Origin: Burkholderia sp. WP9
Lineage (GTDB): Bacteria > Pseudomonadota > Gammaproteobacteria > Burkholderiales > Burkholderiaceae
Assembly: GCF_900104795.1 (NCBI RefSeq)
Contig: NZ_FNTG01000002.1
Span: 1,488,001-1,552,000 of the forward strand
Reading direction: 5' to 3'
DNA: 64,000 nucleotides
Shown here: piece by piece, positions 38,642-48,354 of the stretch
Position numbering within the stretch: position 1 is the stretch's first letter
Layout of the letters: every line of letters starts with the position of its first letter
Notes under the pieces: generated by a model
Seen by the model: only the letters and a program-made list of their open reading frames with translations
Database searches by the model: none
Told to the model about the DNA's origin: nothing
Position numbers and translations under genes: made by a program

Positions 38642-39781
38642 TTAAAGCTTGCGCGAGATCAGATCCCGCAGAACCTCGCTGGTCCCACCGAAAATGCGCG
38701 TGACGCGCATGTCGGCAAAGGCACGGGCAATCGGATACTCCAGCATGTAGCCGTAACCGCCATGCAACTGGACCATTTCGTCGATGCACTTCCACATCGC
38801 TTCGGTCGCGAAGAGCTTGGCGATGGCCGCTTCCTGCAGCGTGAGCTTGCGCTCCATGTGCTCGCGGATGTAGTAATCGACCAGCGTGCGGACCGCGACG
38901 GCTTGCGCCTTCACATCGGCCAGCTTGAATTTGGTGTTCTGGAAGTCCCACACGGTTTGATTGAAAGCGCGTCGGTCCTTCACGTATTGCAACGTCAGTT
39001 CGAGTTGCCGCTCCAGCTTCGCGGCGCAATACACCGCGATGATCAGGCGCTCTTGCGGCAACTCTTCCATCAGGTGAATGAAGCCGCCGTTCTCGTTACC
39101 GATCAGGTTGCTTGCCGGTACGCGCACGTTGTCGAAAAAGAGTTCGGCAGTGTCAGCCGCGGCCTGCCCGACTTTCTCGAGCTTGCGGCCACGGCGAAAA
39201 CCGGCACGGTCGGTTTCGACCATGATCAGGCTCACGCCCTTCGCACCCGCCGACGGGTCGGTCTTGCAGACCACCACCACCATGTCGCAGTTCAGGCCGT
39301 TGGAGATGAAAGTCTTGCTGCCGTTGATCACGTAGTCGTCGCCATCGCGCACCGCGGTGGTACGGATCGACTTCAGATCAGAGCCCGTGCCGGGCTCGGT
39401 CATCGCGATGGCGAGAATCTTTTCGCCGCGGCAAATGGGCGGCAACCAGTTGCGTTTCTGCTCTTCGGTGCCGAGGCGCACGATGTACGGCGCGGTGATA
39501 TCGGAGTGCACGGAATAGCTGAAACCCGACACGCCCGCACGATGCAACTCTTCCGCGACGATCGCCGAATGACCGAAATCGCCGCCGCCACCGCCGTATT
39601 CTTCCGGGACGGTCACGCACAGCAGACCTTCCCGCCCGGCCTTCAACCACGTCTCGCGATCGACACAGCCGGCCTCGTCCCACTGCGCCTGACGCGGCAG
39701 GCATTCCCGTTCGAAGAAACGCCGCGCGGTTTCACGCAGCATCTCGTGATCCTCGCGATAGACATTACGTTTGACTTCCAC
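38642..39781 (-). CDS. Acyl-CoA dehydrogenase (copy 2)
   Basis: A 379-residue paralog of the enzyme at 17040-18179, with the same length and very similar motifs: [38 protein letters not shown] and [38 protein letters not shown] chose the GTG at 39781 because AAGGAG lies six bases upstream and the resulting N-terminus ([15 protein letters not shown]) aligns with copy 1; the upstream ATG lacks support. It is the first gene of the nine-gene operon that runs to 28975, and a 27-bp inverted repeat lies about 100 bases upstream. Confidence 0.94.
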   Translation of the reverse strand: MEVKRNVYREDHEMLRETARRFFERECLPRQAQWDEAGCVDRETWLKAGREGLLCVTVPEEYGGGGGDFGHSAIVAEELHRAGVSGFSYSVHSDITAPYIVRLGTEEQKRNWLPPICRGEKILAIAMTEPGTGSDLKSIRTTAVRDGDDYVINGSKTFISNGLNCDMVVVVCKTDPSAGAKGVSLIMVETDRAGFRRGRKLEKVGQAAADTAELFFDNVRVPASNLIGNENGGFIHLMEELPQERLIIAVYCAAKLERQLELTLQYVKDRRAFNQTVWDFQNTKFKLADVKAQAVAVRTLVDYYIREHMERKLTLQEAAIAKLFATEAMWKCIDEMVQLHGGYGYMLEYPIARAFADMRVTRIFGGTSEVLRDLISRKL

Positions 39782-39880
39782 CGCACGCTCCTTATCGATT
39801 GAATGCGTTGGCAGCGCGGACCGGGTTTGCCGGCCGGCTGCTTCCATAAACGCATTGTGCGTGGCGGGGGTGGGGAGCGA

Positions 39881-39907
39881 GCCTACCCCCGTAGAGTGGG
39901 GGTAGGC
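39881..39907. promoter_or_regulatory. Inverted-repeat operator ahead of the nine-gene operon (site e)
   Basis: Perfect 10-bp arms, GCCTACCCCC and GGGGGTAGGC, surround a 7-base spacer (GTAGAGT). It contains the CTACCC half of the 17-bp motif on both strands and lies 100 bases upstream of the GTG at 39781. A terminator for the regulator gene (ending 39936 on the same strand) is an alternative, but no T run follows. Confidence 0.55.
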
Positions 39908-39935
39908 GGATGGAGGACTGCGGATGAGACGGCGG

Positions 39936-42680
39936 TTATCGCGCGCCCGCGTCGCGCATCCTGGCGACGGCGCCGTCGCGGCCCGACACTTCGAGCTTTC
40001 TGTAGATGTTCTTCAGGTGCCACTTCACCGTATCGAGCGAAACGTCCATGACCCGCGCAATCTTCTTGTTGGGCAATGCAAGTGCAAGCAGACCCAGGAC
40101 CTCGTTTTCACGTTCGCTGAGCGACTGGATCGGCACGTGCATCGCAGCCGTCTGTGGCGCGGCAGGTGCCGTTGCCTGTCCGGCTTCGATCAGCCGTTGG
40201 GCATAGAAAGCGAGGACGGGATCGAAGCCCTGTTCCGACGGCAGCGGGTCGAGAATCTGCCGGCAGGGTCCAAGCTCGTCCAGCAGGCTGCGCATCAGCC
40301 CCAGCCGGTGCCCGAGACGCAGCGCCTCGACCAGATGCTCACGCGCCGCTCTCTCGTTGTGGCGCCCCATCTCGGCAATCGACATCTGCAACCGCAACCC
40401 GGCTACGCGGCACCACCGCCCTCCCGCTTCGGACAGCGCGCTGAGGGGCTTCAGCCGGTTCATCGCGCCGTCGAAATCGTTCAGATGCAGGCACATGCGA
40501 ATGCGCGCAAGATCGGCGCAGACGCTGATTTCCCATGCCGTGCTGCGTGCCGCGCCGGCATAACGCGCCGCGAGCGCTTCGCAGCGCAGCAGCGCCGCCT
40601 CGGCTTCATCGAGACTGCCTTCTTCCAGCAGCCAGCGGGAGCGCAAGCAGAGTGCGTTGGCGAGTAGACGATCCACACCATGACGCTTCGCATAGTCTTC
40701 GAGTCGATCGAGATAGTCGCGCGCCTCGAGCCGACGGCCCGCGAACCAGTGCGCGCCGGCGAGCACCACCAGCGCTCGCAACACGGTGTCCGGAATCGAC
40801 ACACGCTCTAGCACGTCGATGCGTTCGTCCAACAGACCGAGTGCGGCATCGACATCGTTCAGTTCGTAGAGCGCTTCGCCAAGCAGCGCCGCGGCCATGC
40901 ACGCAATGCCGACGTAGGCCGGCCCCTGTTTTTCCGCTTCCGCCAGCACGTCGCAAAAGACCCGCTCGGCGAGCAGCACCTGCCCCTCGGCGGCGTGCGT
41001 CATACCGCTCATGCACCGGCCAAGCAGAATGCCGCGCGGCGCGCCGCCATGCGGCGCACCTTCCTCCAACACCTTGCGCGCCTGTTCATATTCACCACGA
41101 TGGATGAACATCCACGAGAGAATATTGCCGCGACCCGCACGGGTGAAATCGTCCGCGTCCGCGGGGACGCGCTGCAGTTCAGGCAATAGCGCGACGACCG
41201 AATCCGTGTCGTCGCGCTGTAGCGCGAGGCCACCGCGAAGCAGCGCGAGCGCGTAGCGCTGACGCGGGTCCGGCCGCTCGCTGCGCGACGCTATCTGCTG
41301 GATGCTCTGCATGAGCGCATCGGTTTCCCCCGCATACATTTGCAGATAGGCGGTGATCACGCGCAGATCGAAACGCGCCGTGATCTGCGCCGGAGGCAAC
41401 CGGCGCACCAGGCCCGCCAGCTGCCGGAGTTCGCCGCGCGCGAGCAGATCGTGCGCGCAGCCCTCCACGAGGTCGGCGGCAGCCTGTGCGTTGTCGGCCA
41501 GCACGGCGTGATGCACGGCTTCGTCGACATAACCTTGCTCACTGAGCCACAGCCAGGCCGCCGCATGCAGTTCGCGCAATTCCGCGGCCGGCAGCCCGGC
41601 GACCCGGCGCTGCAGCACCTCGCGCAGCAGAGGATGCAGGCGATACCAGGTTTCGCCGTCCTGTCCGACACCAATCTGGCTGATGAACAGATTGTCGCCC
41701 TCCAGGCGACTGAGTCGGGAGGCGACGTCTGCAACCGCATCTGCATGCTGCATCAAGCTCGCGCAAAGGCGTGCGCAAAATCGTTCGCACAACGCCGCGC
41801 GAGTAAGCAGAAGCAGATCGTCCGGCGCGAGGCGCACCAGCACTTCGCGTTCGAAGTAGCGGGCGAACGTCTCGGCGTCGCGCACCGTTGCAGGCGCGAA
41901 GGCCGCACCTTTGCGGGTCTTCAGGTCGATCGCGAACAATTGCAGGCCCGCCGCCCAGCCGTCGGTCAGTTCATGCACGACCTGCGCGTCCCGTTTGGCG
42001 ATGTCGCCGAGTTGTTCGCGCAAGAACCGCTCTGATTCTTCGGCCGAAAAGCGCAGATCCCGTCGATCGAGTTCGGTCGCGAGACCCTGCGAGCGCAGGC
42101 GCGCCAGCGAAACGGGCAACGCCCGCCGCGAAGCCAGTACGACATGAAGCTGTGGTGGCGCGTAATCGAGCAGCCAGCGCATCGCTTCGAGAATCCGGGC
42201 GTTCTGAAGGTAATGAACGTCGTCTAGCATCAGCACGAGCTCGCGCTTGCGGCGCGCAATCCCACGAACGAGCGTGATTACCCAATGCTCGACCGCCGTC
42301 TCGTCGCTTTCACGGCCGACCAGCAGTTCCGCTTCGCGCGCGATCGCCGGATCCACGCTGGCAAGGCTCGCGAGCAGACCGTGAAAGAACGCGGTCAGGT
42401 CGTCGTCCTCAGGCGCGAGCGACAGCCAGGCCACGTCGAAATCCAGCGTCAGCATGGCTTGCCGCAGGGCCAGCATCGTGCTGGTTTTGGCGCTGCCGGC
42501 CGGCCCCTGAATCACCACGCAACGCTGCCGCCGCGCTTCGAGCAGGCGCGCCATCAAGGCTTCGCGCGGCATGAGCTGGCGCGCCGCCCGAGGCGGAATC
42601 AATCTCGTACCGGTGACGGGCTCGATAGCGAGTCTGGGGGAGACGCGCACGTCTCCTGAGTGTTCATTGGATTCGGGCAT
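39936..42680 (-). CDS. MalT-like (LAL) LuxR-family transcriptional activator, copy 2
   Basis: A 914-residue paralog of the regulator at 12057-14903. Walker A is GPAGSAKTS (residues 59-67), Walker B is LVLMLDDVHYL, and the C-terminal helix-turn-helix reads [45 protein letters not shown]. The helical-repeat sensor region aligns throughout, including FDVAWLSLAPEDDDL. The recognition helices differ slightly (ISPETVKWH against VSLDTVKWH), so the two may share operators. Site d is 122 bases upstream of its start, which suggests auto- or cross-regulation. The ribosome site is weak. Confidence 0.93.
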   Translation of the reverse strand: MPESNEHSGDVRVSPRLAIEPVTGTRLIPPRAARQLMPREALMARLLEARRQRCVVIQGPAGSAKTSTMLALRQAMLTLDFDVAWLSLAPEDDDLTAFFHGLLASLASVDPAIAREAELLVGRESDETAVEHWVITLVRGIARRKRELVLMLDDVHYLQNARILEAMRWLLDYAPPQLHVVLASRRALPVSLARLRSQGLATELDRRDLRFSAEESERFLREQLGDIAKRDAQVVHELTDGWAAGLQLFAIDLKTRKGAAFAPATVRDAETFARYFEREVLVRLAPDDLLLLTRAALCERFCARLCASLMQHADAVADVASRLSRLEGDNLFISQIGVGQDGETWYRLHPLLREVLQRRVAGLPAAELRELHAAAWLWLSEQGYVDEAVHHAVLADNAQAAADLVEGCAHDLLARGELRQLAGLVRRLPPAQITARFDLRVITAYLQMYAGETDALMQSIQQIASRSERPDPRQRYALALLRGGLALQRDDTDSVVALLPELQRVPADADDFTRAGRGNILSWMFIHRGEYEQARKVLEEGAPHGGAPRGILLGRCMSGMTHAAEGQVLLAERVFCDVLAEAEKQGPAYVGIACMAAALLGEALYELNDVDAALGLLDERIDVLERVSIPDTVLRALVVLAGAHWFAGRRLEARDYLDRLEDYAKRHGVDRLLANALCLRSRWLLEEGSLDEAEAALLRCEALAARYAGAARSTAWEISVCADLARIRMCLHLNDFDGAMNRLKPLSALSEAGGRWCRVAGLRLQMSIAEMGRHNERAAREHLVEALRLGHRLGLMRSLLDELGPCRQILDPLPSEQGFDPVLAFYAQRLIEAGQATAPAAPQTAAMHVPIQSLSERENEVLGLLALALPNKKIARVMDVSLDTVKWHLKNIYRKLEVSGRDGAVARMRDAGAR

Positions 42681-43010
42681 ACGGGGAAAGCTGAGAGACC
42701 GGATAACGTGAGAGAAGTCTCGCGACGCGTACCGTCACGCCGGAACGCGCTTTGCCGAGTATAGGAGTGCGACGCCACCCGTCGGGCAATTTAGCGCCCA
42801 CCTACCCGATTCGGGTGGGTAAAAGGCGCAGGGAGGGTTCGACTCTATGGAAGCCGTGGGTCACTTGTGCCGCGCTCAGTGAGCCAGCCACCCGCCGCCG
42901 CAGGCGCAATAGCGCATGCTTCTTGCTTCGGCAATGTGCTTGTCGGGAAGGCGACGCGCGATCATCCCGCAACGTGGCCGGACCTCCCCGCCAGTTCAGG
43001 GAGAGTCGTT
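42681..43010. other. Divergent intergenic region between LAL-2 and the GDSL lipoprotein
   Basis: A 330-base gap without a convincing gene. It contains site d (42802-42818), which is placed to serve the regulator (122 bases away) and less likely the lipoprotein gene (193 bases away). Confidence 0.5.
42802..42818 (+). promoter_or_regulatory. Candidate LAL-regulator operator (site d)
   Basis: CTACCCGATTCGGGTGG, with a perfect central palindrome ACCCGA-T-TCGGGT. This is the most symmetric copy of the motif, so either strand orientation is acceptable. It lies 122 bases upstream of the second LAL gene. Confidence 0.6.
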
Positions 43011-44030
43011 ATGCGAGGAATGAATGACACGGTACGCGCTGCAATTTTTGCCGTCGCGGTCTCACTGCTTTCGGCGTGCGGTGGGCACGACGGCAGTTCG
43101 AATAATGGCCGCACGGCGACGCCGGCAGGCGGCGTCCATCTGCAAATTGTCTCGTTCGGAGACAGCCTTTCGGATGTCGGAACCTACGCGCCAATCGCCG
43201 GCGCGGTTGGCGGAGGGCGTTTCACGACCAATCCCGGACAGGTGTGGACTCAGAATATCGCGCAATACTACGGCGACACGCTAAATGTCGCGTACACCAT
43301 CGACATCACGCATAAGCTCAGCGCGCAAGGCGGCCTCGGCTATGCGGAGGGTGGCGCCACGGTGGCGACGCCGGCAAACCAGTCCGATTTTCTGACCAGC
43401 GTGATCGGCAACATCGAAATGCCGGTGAATCAGCAGGTTTCGAGCTATCTGGCCGCTCACGGGAGTTTCAACTCGAATCAACTAGTGCTCGTCTGGGCGG
43501 GCGCGAACGATGTGCTACGCGCCGGGGCTCTGCCAGCGGCTGCACAGACGGTCAACACGGCGGCTGCCACCCTCGCTCAGGTTGTCGGTCAGATCGTCCA
43601 GAACGGCGCCACGCATGTCGTGGTGGTCAATGTGCCGAATATCGGACTGTCGCCGCACGGCATCGCCTCGTCCGATGGCGGGGCTAACTTGACCCAGTTA
43701 TCGCAGCTGTTCAACAGCAGCCTTAACGCCGCTTTGCAGACCGATGGCCTGCAGGGCAAGGTCATCCAGATCGATTCCTATACCTGGCTGAACGGAATCA
43801 TGGCGAATTTTCAGGCCAACGGCTTCGCCGTGTCGAACACCGGCGTTGCTTGCGACCCCAAGAAAACGCCCGACGACACGGCACTGCTGTGCTCGCCGCC
43901 AACCTACGTGAGCGCCAACGCGGACCAGACGTACATGTTCGCCGACGACCTTCATCCGACCACGCACCTGCACGCGCTATTCGCGCAGTACGTGGAGCAC
44001 CAGATCGCCAGCACCGGCCTGGGCCATTGA
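43011..44030 (+). CDS. GDSL-family lipase/esterase lipoprotein
   Basis: A 339-residue SGNH hydrolase. It begins with a lipoprotein signal ending LLSAC (lipidated Cys23). Block I is SFGDSLSDVGTY (nucleophile Ser52), block III is WAGANDVLR, and block V with the Asp-x2-His pair is ADDLHPTTHLHALFAQYV. It probably hydrolyses esters at the outer membrane or cell surface. The ATG at 43011 follows GGGAGAG. It is transcribed divergently from LAL-2, and one could imagine it releasing an acid for the island; this is speculative. Confidence 0.9.
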   Translation: MRGMNDTVRAAIFAVAVSLLSACGGHDGSSNNGRTATPAGGVHLQIVSFGDSLSDVGTYAPIAGAVGGGRFTTNPGQVWTQNIAQYYGDTLNVAYTIDITHKLSAQGGLGYAEGGATVATPANQSDFLTSVIGNIEMPVNQQVSSYLAAHGSFNSNQLVLVWAGANDVLRAGALPAAAQTVNTAAATLAQVVGQIVQNGATHVVVVNVPNIGLSPHGIASSDGGANLTQLSQLFNSSLNAALQTDGLQGKVIQIDSYTWLNGIMANFQANGFAVSNTGVACDPKKTPDDTALLCSPPTYVSANADQTYMFADDLHPTTHLHALFAQYVEHQIASTGLGH

Positions 44031-44202
44031 CGCAGCACCCGGAGGCTGTCGATCTGATGAGCGCGGAGAAGGCCGCCGCGCAGCCCTTTTCGCCGATGCC
44101 TGGGGGAAGCCGCTGGCCGCGAGAGACCGTTCCCGGCCAATGTGCCGAAGCGGCCCTGTCGAATCGTTACAATGGCCAGATGACCTCCCCTAACAGCATC
44201 AA

Positions 44203-44916
44203 GTGCCGGACATACTGACTTCCCATTTCTGGAGTGGCGACGCCATTCGCAGTCGACGCGTGAGCGACATCGTGCTCTCAGGCTCGCTCGACGTACCTGT
44301 CCCACCTGTACGCCTGCTTGCGGATTGGGAACGGGAAATAGCGTCGCACATGGTCCTCGAACCCGGAGACGTGGAAGCCATGCCTCTCGCGCGGGCGCGG
44401 ATGCGCTGGCCCGACTATTCGCGCTGCGTGCAGGCCGTGTCCGACTGGACCTCCGCGCTAGGAATGCCGGCGGTACTTGCCGCCAGCGACGTCGCCCTGA
44501 TGGTCTGCCGCGGCGCGCGGTATCATCAAGACGCCGAACAATATGGCAGTGCGGCCTTCTGCAATCTCTTCATGAGTGAGGACAAGGGGCTGGACCTGCA
44601 TTTCCCGTCTTTGGGCCGGCGCATTCCTCTCTCGCGAGGAACGGTCGTGATATTCGACACGGGCCAGCCACATGGCGTCATTCAGCGCCACAGCAGCGGT
44701 TTTGATGCAGCCGAGTTCGCGCCTGATCGGGATTGCATCCAGATCTTCCTGACCTGGGAGCTCCCCATCGAAAATACCCATGTGGCGCATGCACTGGGTG
44801 TCACCTTCGACACGGCCCCTTCGACCTCATTGCACCTGGATGCGGAACAAATCCGGGTGAACGGCGAACAGGCCATTGTGTGCCCCGATTCCGGCCGCTG
44901 GTGCCGGGCTGACTGA
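44203..44916 (+). CDS. Uncharacterised protein with a possible 2-oxoglutarate-oxygenase-like core
   Basis: A 237-residue cytoplasmic protein that I do not recognise by name. The middle looks like a double-stranded beta-helix metal site: H108-Q-D110 in GARYHQDAEQYG, then H157 in GTVVIFDTGQPHGVIQR with R162 close behind, the spacing and order used by Fe(II)/2-oxoglutarate oxygenases. The frame starts at a GTG (44203) without a strong ribosome site. It is flanked by the GDSL lipoprotein gene and the convergent cytochrome b561 gene. The enzymatic call is inference from four residues and needs a structure comparison. Confidence 0.65.
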   Translation: MPDILTSHFWSGDAIRSRRVSDIVLSGSLDVPVPPVRLLADWEREIASHMVLEPGDVEAMPLARARMRWPDYSRCVQAVSDWTSALGMPAVLAASDVALMVCRGARYHQDAEQYGSAAFCNLFMSEDKGLDLHFPSLGRRIPLSRGTVVIFDTGQPHGVIQRHSSGFDAAEFAPDRDCIQIFLTWELPIENTHVAHALGVTFDTAPSTSLHLDAEQIRVNGEQAIVCPDSGRWCRAD

Positions 44917-44932
44917 TCGTCGGGGCCAGACC

Positions 44933-45508
44933 TCAGCGGTTTCGCGGCGAATTATTCGACGGCCCCGCTTGGGGCAGCATGCGTTGGAGTACGTGGTCTT
45001 TCAGAACAACGCGATGGAACACCGCCGCGGCCACATGCAGCGCAATCAGCGCGAACAGCACCCATGCGAGAACGCCGTGCACATCACCCATTTCGTGGCC
45101 AAAAGCCGAGCCCTGTTCGCTGAGTGCCGGATATGGCACAAGGCCCAGCAAACTGACTGTCCAGCCGCGTGAAGACGCGTTGATCCAGCCAAGCAGCGGC
45201 ACCACCACCAGCGCAGCGTAAAGCAGAAAATGCGTGATGCGCGAGACGACGCTCAATAGCGGCGGCAACTCGTCCGGCGTCGGCCAGTGAGTCAAACGCC
45301 AGATCACTCTAATCACCATGACGGCGATCAGCGCCGAGCCGACGCCGAGATGCCAGGCAATCAGGCCAACGGGCTGTGTGTCCTTGTGTATGTCCGGCAT
45401 CGTCCAGCCGATCACGAACTGCACCGCGATCAACAGGACAGTTAGCCAATGTAGCGTGCGTGCGACTGCGTCATAGGCCGGACGCGTACCTTGCAGAACT
45501 TTAGCCAC
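44933..45508 (-). CDS. Cytochrome b561-family membrane protein
   Basis: Four-helix inner-membrane di-haem b cytochrome, 191 residues. Helices begin RTLHWLTVLLIAVQFVIGW, LIAWHLGVGSALIAVMVIRVIW, RITHFLLYAALVVVPLLGW and VLAWVLFALIALHVAAAVFHRVVLKD. His residues sit at the expected haem positions in helices 1, 2 and 4. Bacterial members oxidise quinol or act as superoxide:quinone oxidoreductases. I prefer the GTG at 45508 because GAGGAGAGGGA precedes it. It is divergent from the sorbosone-dehydrogenase-like gene. Confidence 0.9.
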   Translation of the reverse strand: MAKVLQGTRPAYDAVARTLHWLTVLLIAVQFVIGWTMPDIHKDTQPVGLIAWHLGVGSALIAVMVIRVIWRLTHWPTPDELPPLLSVVSRITHFLLYAALVVVPLLGWINASSRGWTVSLLGLVPYPALSEQGSAFGHEMGDVHGVLAWVLFALIALHVAAAVFHRVVLKDHVLQRMLPQAGPSNNSPRNR

Positions 45509-45616
45509 TCCCTCTCCTCGATGTTTCCCGTACCGCATTGAATTGATAAAACGCGTGGCCGGCGACCCAGATCGACTGCCGACAAACAGATATCCATTCT
45601 AAACAATGCTAACGAC

Positions 45617-45629
45617 CTTATCTTAAGGA
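45617..45629. repeat. Short palindrome between cytochrome b561 and the sugar dehydrogenase-like gene
   Basis: CCTTA-TCT-TAAGG, with perfect 5-bp arms, lies in the divergent promoter region about 110-120 bases from each start. It may be an operator; the evidence is only its symmetry and place. Confidence 0.25.
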
Positions 45630-45749
45630 AATCTGATGCCGCGCATGGAACCGGGAAATTGGCCAATGCCGCGTCCTGCCACCTGATAGGCAGGCTTCTT
45701 GCTGCACAGCTTTCAGCAGCATCCCCAAAGCCGATCGCCAAGAGAAAAA

Positions 45750-47066
45750 ATGCGCCTATTCAAACGTCTGGTAGTTTTACTGATCTTGCCGCTGACCGCG
45801 TGCGCGATCGGCCCATCGAGTTCTGCTGATAACGGTTTCGGCGCCTCGCCCGCCATGCCGGCTCCGCAATCGACGCTGCTTCCGATGGTCAACATCGCGC
45901 CTGTTCAGGCGCGCCCAGATGGCTCTATGCCGAGCGCCCCCGACGGTTTTTCCGTCACCCGGTTCGCCGGCGGCCTCGCGCACCCACGCTGGATTTACAC
46001 GCTGCCCAACGGTGACGTGCTCGTGGCGGAAAGCGATGCACCGAAAGAACACGACGAAGGAAGCGGCCTGTTCGGCTGGGTCAGACGGCAGGTAATGAAG
46101 CGCGCGGGCGCGGGCGTGAGCAGTCCCGATCGTATCGTGCTACTACGCGACGCGAACAACACGGGCGTTGCCCAGATGCAAACCGTGTTTATTGGCGGCC
46201 TGCATTCGCCGTTCGGAATGGCGCTGATTGGCAATGAACTCTACGTGGCCGATACGGACGCTCTCCTGCGTTTCGACTATGTCGAAGGCGCCACACAGAT
46301 CACCGGCCCCGGGGTCAAGGTCGCCGATTTGCCAGCCGGTCCGATCAACCACCACTGGACCAAGAATATTCTCGCCGACCGCTCGGGCAAGCACCTCTAT
46401 ATCACGGTGGGATCGAATAGCAACGCGGGCGAAAATGGCATCGACGCCGAGCAGGACCGCGCACGGATACTCGAGTTCGACGTGAAAACCGGCGGTTTGC
46501 GTCCGTATGCGACGGGACTGCGCAATCCCAATGGCCTCTCGTGGCAACCCGACAGCGGCGCATTGTGGACGGCGGTCAACGAGCGGGACGATCTGGGCAA
46601 CAACCTCGTACCGGACTACATGACCGCGGTAAAAGATGGCGCGTTTTATGGCTTTCCCTACAGCTACTACGGCCAGCACGTCGACCAGCGAGTCAAACCG
46701 CAACGTCCCGACCGCGTTGCTGCGGCGATTGCACCGGACTATGCGCTGGGCAATCATACGGCTTCGCTAGGTCTCGTCTTTTACGACCGAACGCTGTTTC
46801 CCGCGCACTATCGAGGCGGCGCATTTGTCGGCCAGCACGGCTCGTGGAACCGCAAGCCGCACGCTGGTTACAAGGTTGTGTTCGTGCCTTTCGTCGACGG
46901 AAAACCTGCTGGCGCTCCTGAGGATTTCCTGAGCGGCTTTCTGACCGCGGATGGCCACGCGGTAGGACGGCCCGTTGGCGTCGCACTGGATGCGCACGGG
47001 GCGTTGCTCGTGGCGGACGACGTAGGTAACACTGTCTGGCGAATCGCGCCACGTAGCAGCATGTGA
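45750..47066 (+). CDS. L-sorbosone-dehydrogenase-like (PQQ-type beta-propeller) lipoprotein
   Basis: A 438-residue periplasmic, lipid-anchored protein. The signal ends LPLTAC (Cys18). The six-bladed propeller is recognised from [72 protein letters not shown] and [35 protein letters not shown]. The family includes soluble glucose and sorbosone dehydrogenases that use PQQ. The start at 45750 follows AAGAGAAAAA. The divergent cytochrome b561 could accept its electrons, which is inference from position. Confidence 0.88.
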   Translation: MRLFKRLVVLLILPLTACAIGPSSSADNGFGASPAMPAPQSTLLPMVNIAPVQARPDGSMPSAPDGFSVTRFAGGLAHPRWIYTLPNGDVLVAESDAPKEHDEGSGLFGWVRRQVMKRAGAGVSSPDRIVLLRDANNTGVAQMQTVFIGGLHSPFGMALIGNELYVADTDALLRFDYVEGATQITGPGVKVADLPAGPINHHWTKNILADRSGKHLYITVGSNSNAGENGIDAEQDRARILEFDVKTGGLRPYATGLRNPNGLSWQPDSGALWTAVNERDDLGNNLVPDYMTAVKDGAFYGFPYSYYGQHVDQRVKPQRPDRVAAAIAPDYALGNHTASLGLVFYDRTLFPAHYRGGAFVGQHGSWNRKPHAGYKVVFVPFVDGKPAGAPEDFLSGFLTADGHAVGRPVGVALDAHGALLVADDVGNTVWRIAPRSSM

Positions 47067-47129
47067 CGGATGCGCACTTGTGCGAACGGGTTTCGGGAAC
47101 GGCCAAGGTCGATGCTGACGTTCAGCCGT

Positions 47130-47165
47130 GCCCGATTTACAGCCCGATTCACAGCCCGATCGCAT
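47130..47165. repeat. Three imperfect tandem copies of a 12-bp repeat
   Basis: GCCCGATTTACA, GCCCGATTCACA and GCCCGATCGCAT follow one another downstream of the sugar-dehydrogenase-like gene. The copies share the GCCCGAT core. No function is evident. Confidence 0.5.
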
Positions 47166-47364
47166 TACCCATGTCAAACCAGTTGATCCTGGTCAACCGC
47201 CTCCAGCGCCCAAGGCGCCAAATAGACGTTGATGACCCCATTGCACTGTCTGCCATGTCTCTTTCGAAGATCGGGGCCGGAGATTGGTCGCCAATGGCCG
47301 TCAATCCGCGCTACTAGCGGATAGAAACTTTTCTTTGACGCCTTGACCTTCTGGAGGTACCAGC

Positions 47365-47634
47365 ATGAAAAGAATTCTCCCGGCCCTATTGATTGTGCTC
47401 GCGTCTGTCGGCACGACGCAGGCTTGGGCTCAAAACGCCGCACCGTCCGGTGCACCGGGCGCTGAATCCAGCGACACCATTGTGCAAATGAGAAGTGAAA
47501 TCCGTGCCGCAAATGAGACTTACCGTGCGAAAGTACGCGCGGCGAACAAAGTCCGGGATCGCGAAGTTGCCAAGGCGCAAGCCGAGCGGACCAAAGCCAT
47601 CGAGGCCGCCCACTCGGGAGGAGGTAGTAGCTGA
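47365..47634 (+). CDS. Small secreted hypothetical protein, coiled-coil
   Basis: An 89-residue protein with a signal peptide (residues 1-22, ending AWAQ). The mature part is a strongly charged helix, MRSEIRAANETYRAKVRAANKVRDREVAKAQAERTKA-like in composition, with RAAN appearing twice at an 11-residue spacing. A Gly/Ser tail ends it. The start has a good CTGGAGG site. It is probably periplasmic; the function is unknown. Confidence 0.75.
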   Translation: MKRILPALLIVLASVGTTQAWAQNAAPSGAPGAESSDTIVQMRSEIRAANETYRAKVRAANKVRDREVAKAQAERTKAIEAAHSGGGSS

Positions 47635-47726
47635 AGTGGCCGGAAGCCGACTCTGGCGTAGGCCACAGTCGGCTCGCAGTCGGCTGTTTCCTTGCGCCAC
47701 TTCTCGTCCAAGCCAACGGAGTTCCT

Positions 47727-48314
47727 GTGGAAGAGCGGATACAGCATCTCTTGAACCAGATCAGCGTACTGGAGTCCGAACTGCAGACGGAGCTGCATCA
47801 ACGCGAAATCAAGCTTTTCTATCGAATCACCGGCAAACGTGTCGAATTCGACGAAGCGGTGGGCAAGGTCCACCGGGAATTGAAAGTGAGCATTGTTAGC
47901 TGGATTCTTTCCAGCCGTCCACAGAACTTTCTCGCGGCTCCGTTCGTCTATGGGCTCGTTTTCCCTTTGCTATTTCTCGATGTTTGCATTTCGGCTTACC
48001 AGGCAATCTGCTTCCCGATCTACGGCATCATCAAAGTCAAACGTGCGGACTATATCGTGACGGATCGCTGGCAACTGCGCTATCTGAACTTTATGGAACG
48101 ATTCCATTGCGCATATTGTGAATATGCCAACGGCCTCATCGCTTACGCTACAGAAATCGCCGCGCGCACTGAGCAGTACTGGTGTCCCATCAAACACGCT
48201 CGCAAAGTGTTAGGCACTCATGCAAGGTATGAGCGATTTCTGACTTACGGCGAAGCGGAGCAGTATCAGGCACATCTTGCGCAGTTTCGCGACGCACTGC
48301 GTAAGCAGGAGTGA
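47727..48314 (+). CDS. Hypothetical membrane protein with conserved cysteines
   Basis: A 195-residue protein. The N-terminus is a predicted coiled coil (HLLNQISVLESELQTELHQRE). A hydrophobic hairpin follows (FLAAPFVYGLVFPLLFLDVCISAYQAICFP). The soluble C-terminal part has FHCAYCEYANGLIAYATEIAARTEQYWCPIKHAR, whose His and three Cys residues could bind a metal or haem. The GTG start at 47727 has CGGAG upstream. I do not know its function. Confidence 0.75.
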   Translation: MEERIQHLLNQISVLESELQTELHQREIKLFYRITGKRVEFDEAVGKVHRELKVSIVSWILSSRPQNFLAAPFVYGLVFPLLFLDVCISAYQAICFPIYGIIKVKRADYIVTDRWQLRYLNFMERFHCAYCEYANGLIAYATEIAARTEQYWCPIKHARKVLGTHARYERFLTYGEAEQYQAHLAQFRDALRKQE

Positions 48315-48354
48315 TAGTGCGTGGTGGACTGGTCTCCTGAATTGTCTGGATGGC

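Noticed and set aside
36981..38645. 554-codon open frame on the plus strand
   Set aside because: Antisense shadow of the SDR and thiolase genes; no motif.
44031..44202. Possible small gene between the GDSL and oxygenase-like genes
   Set aside because: Frames here are short, lack ribosome sites and show no conserved-looking sequence.
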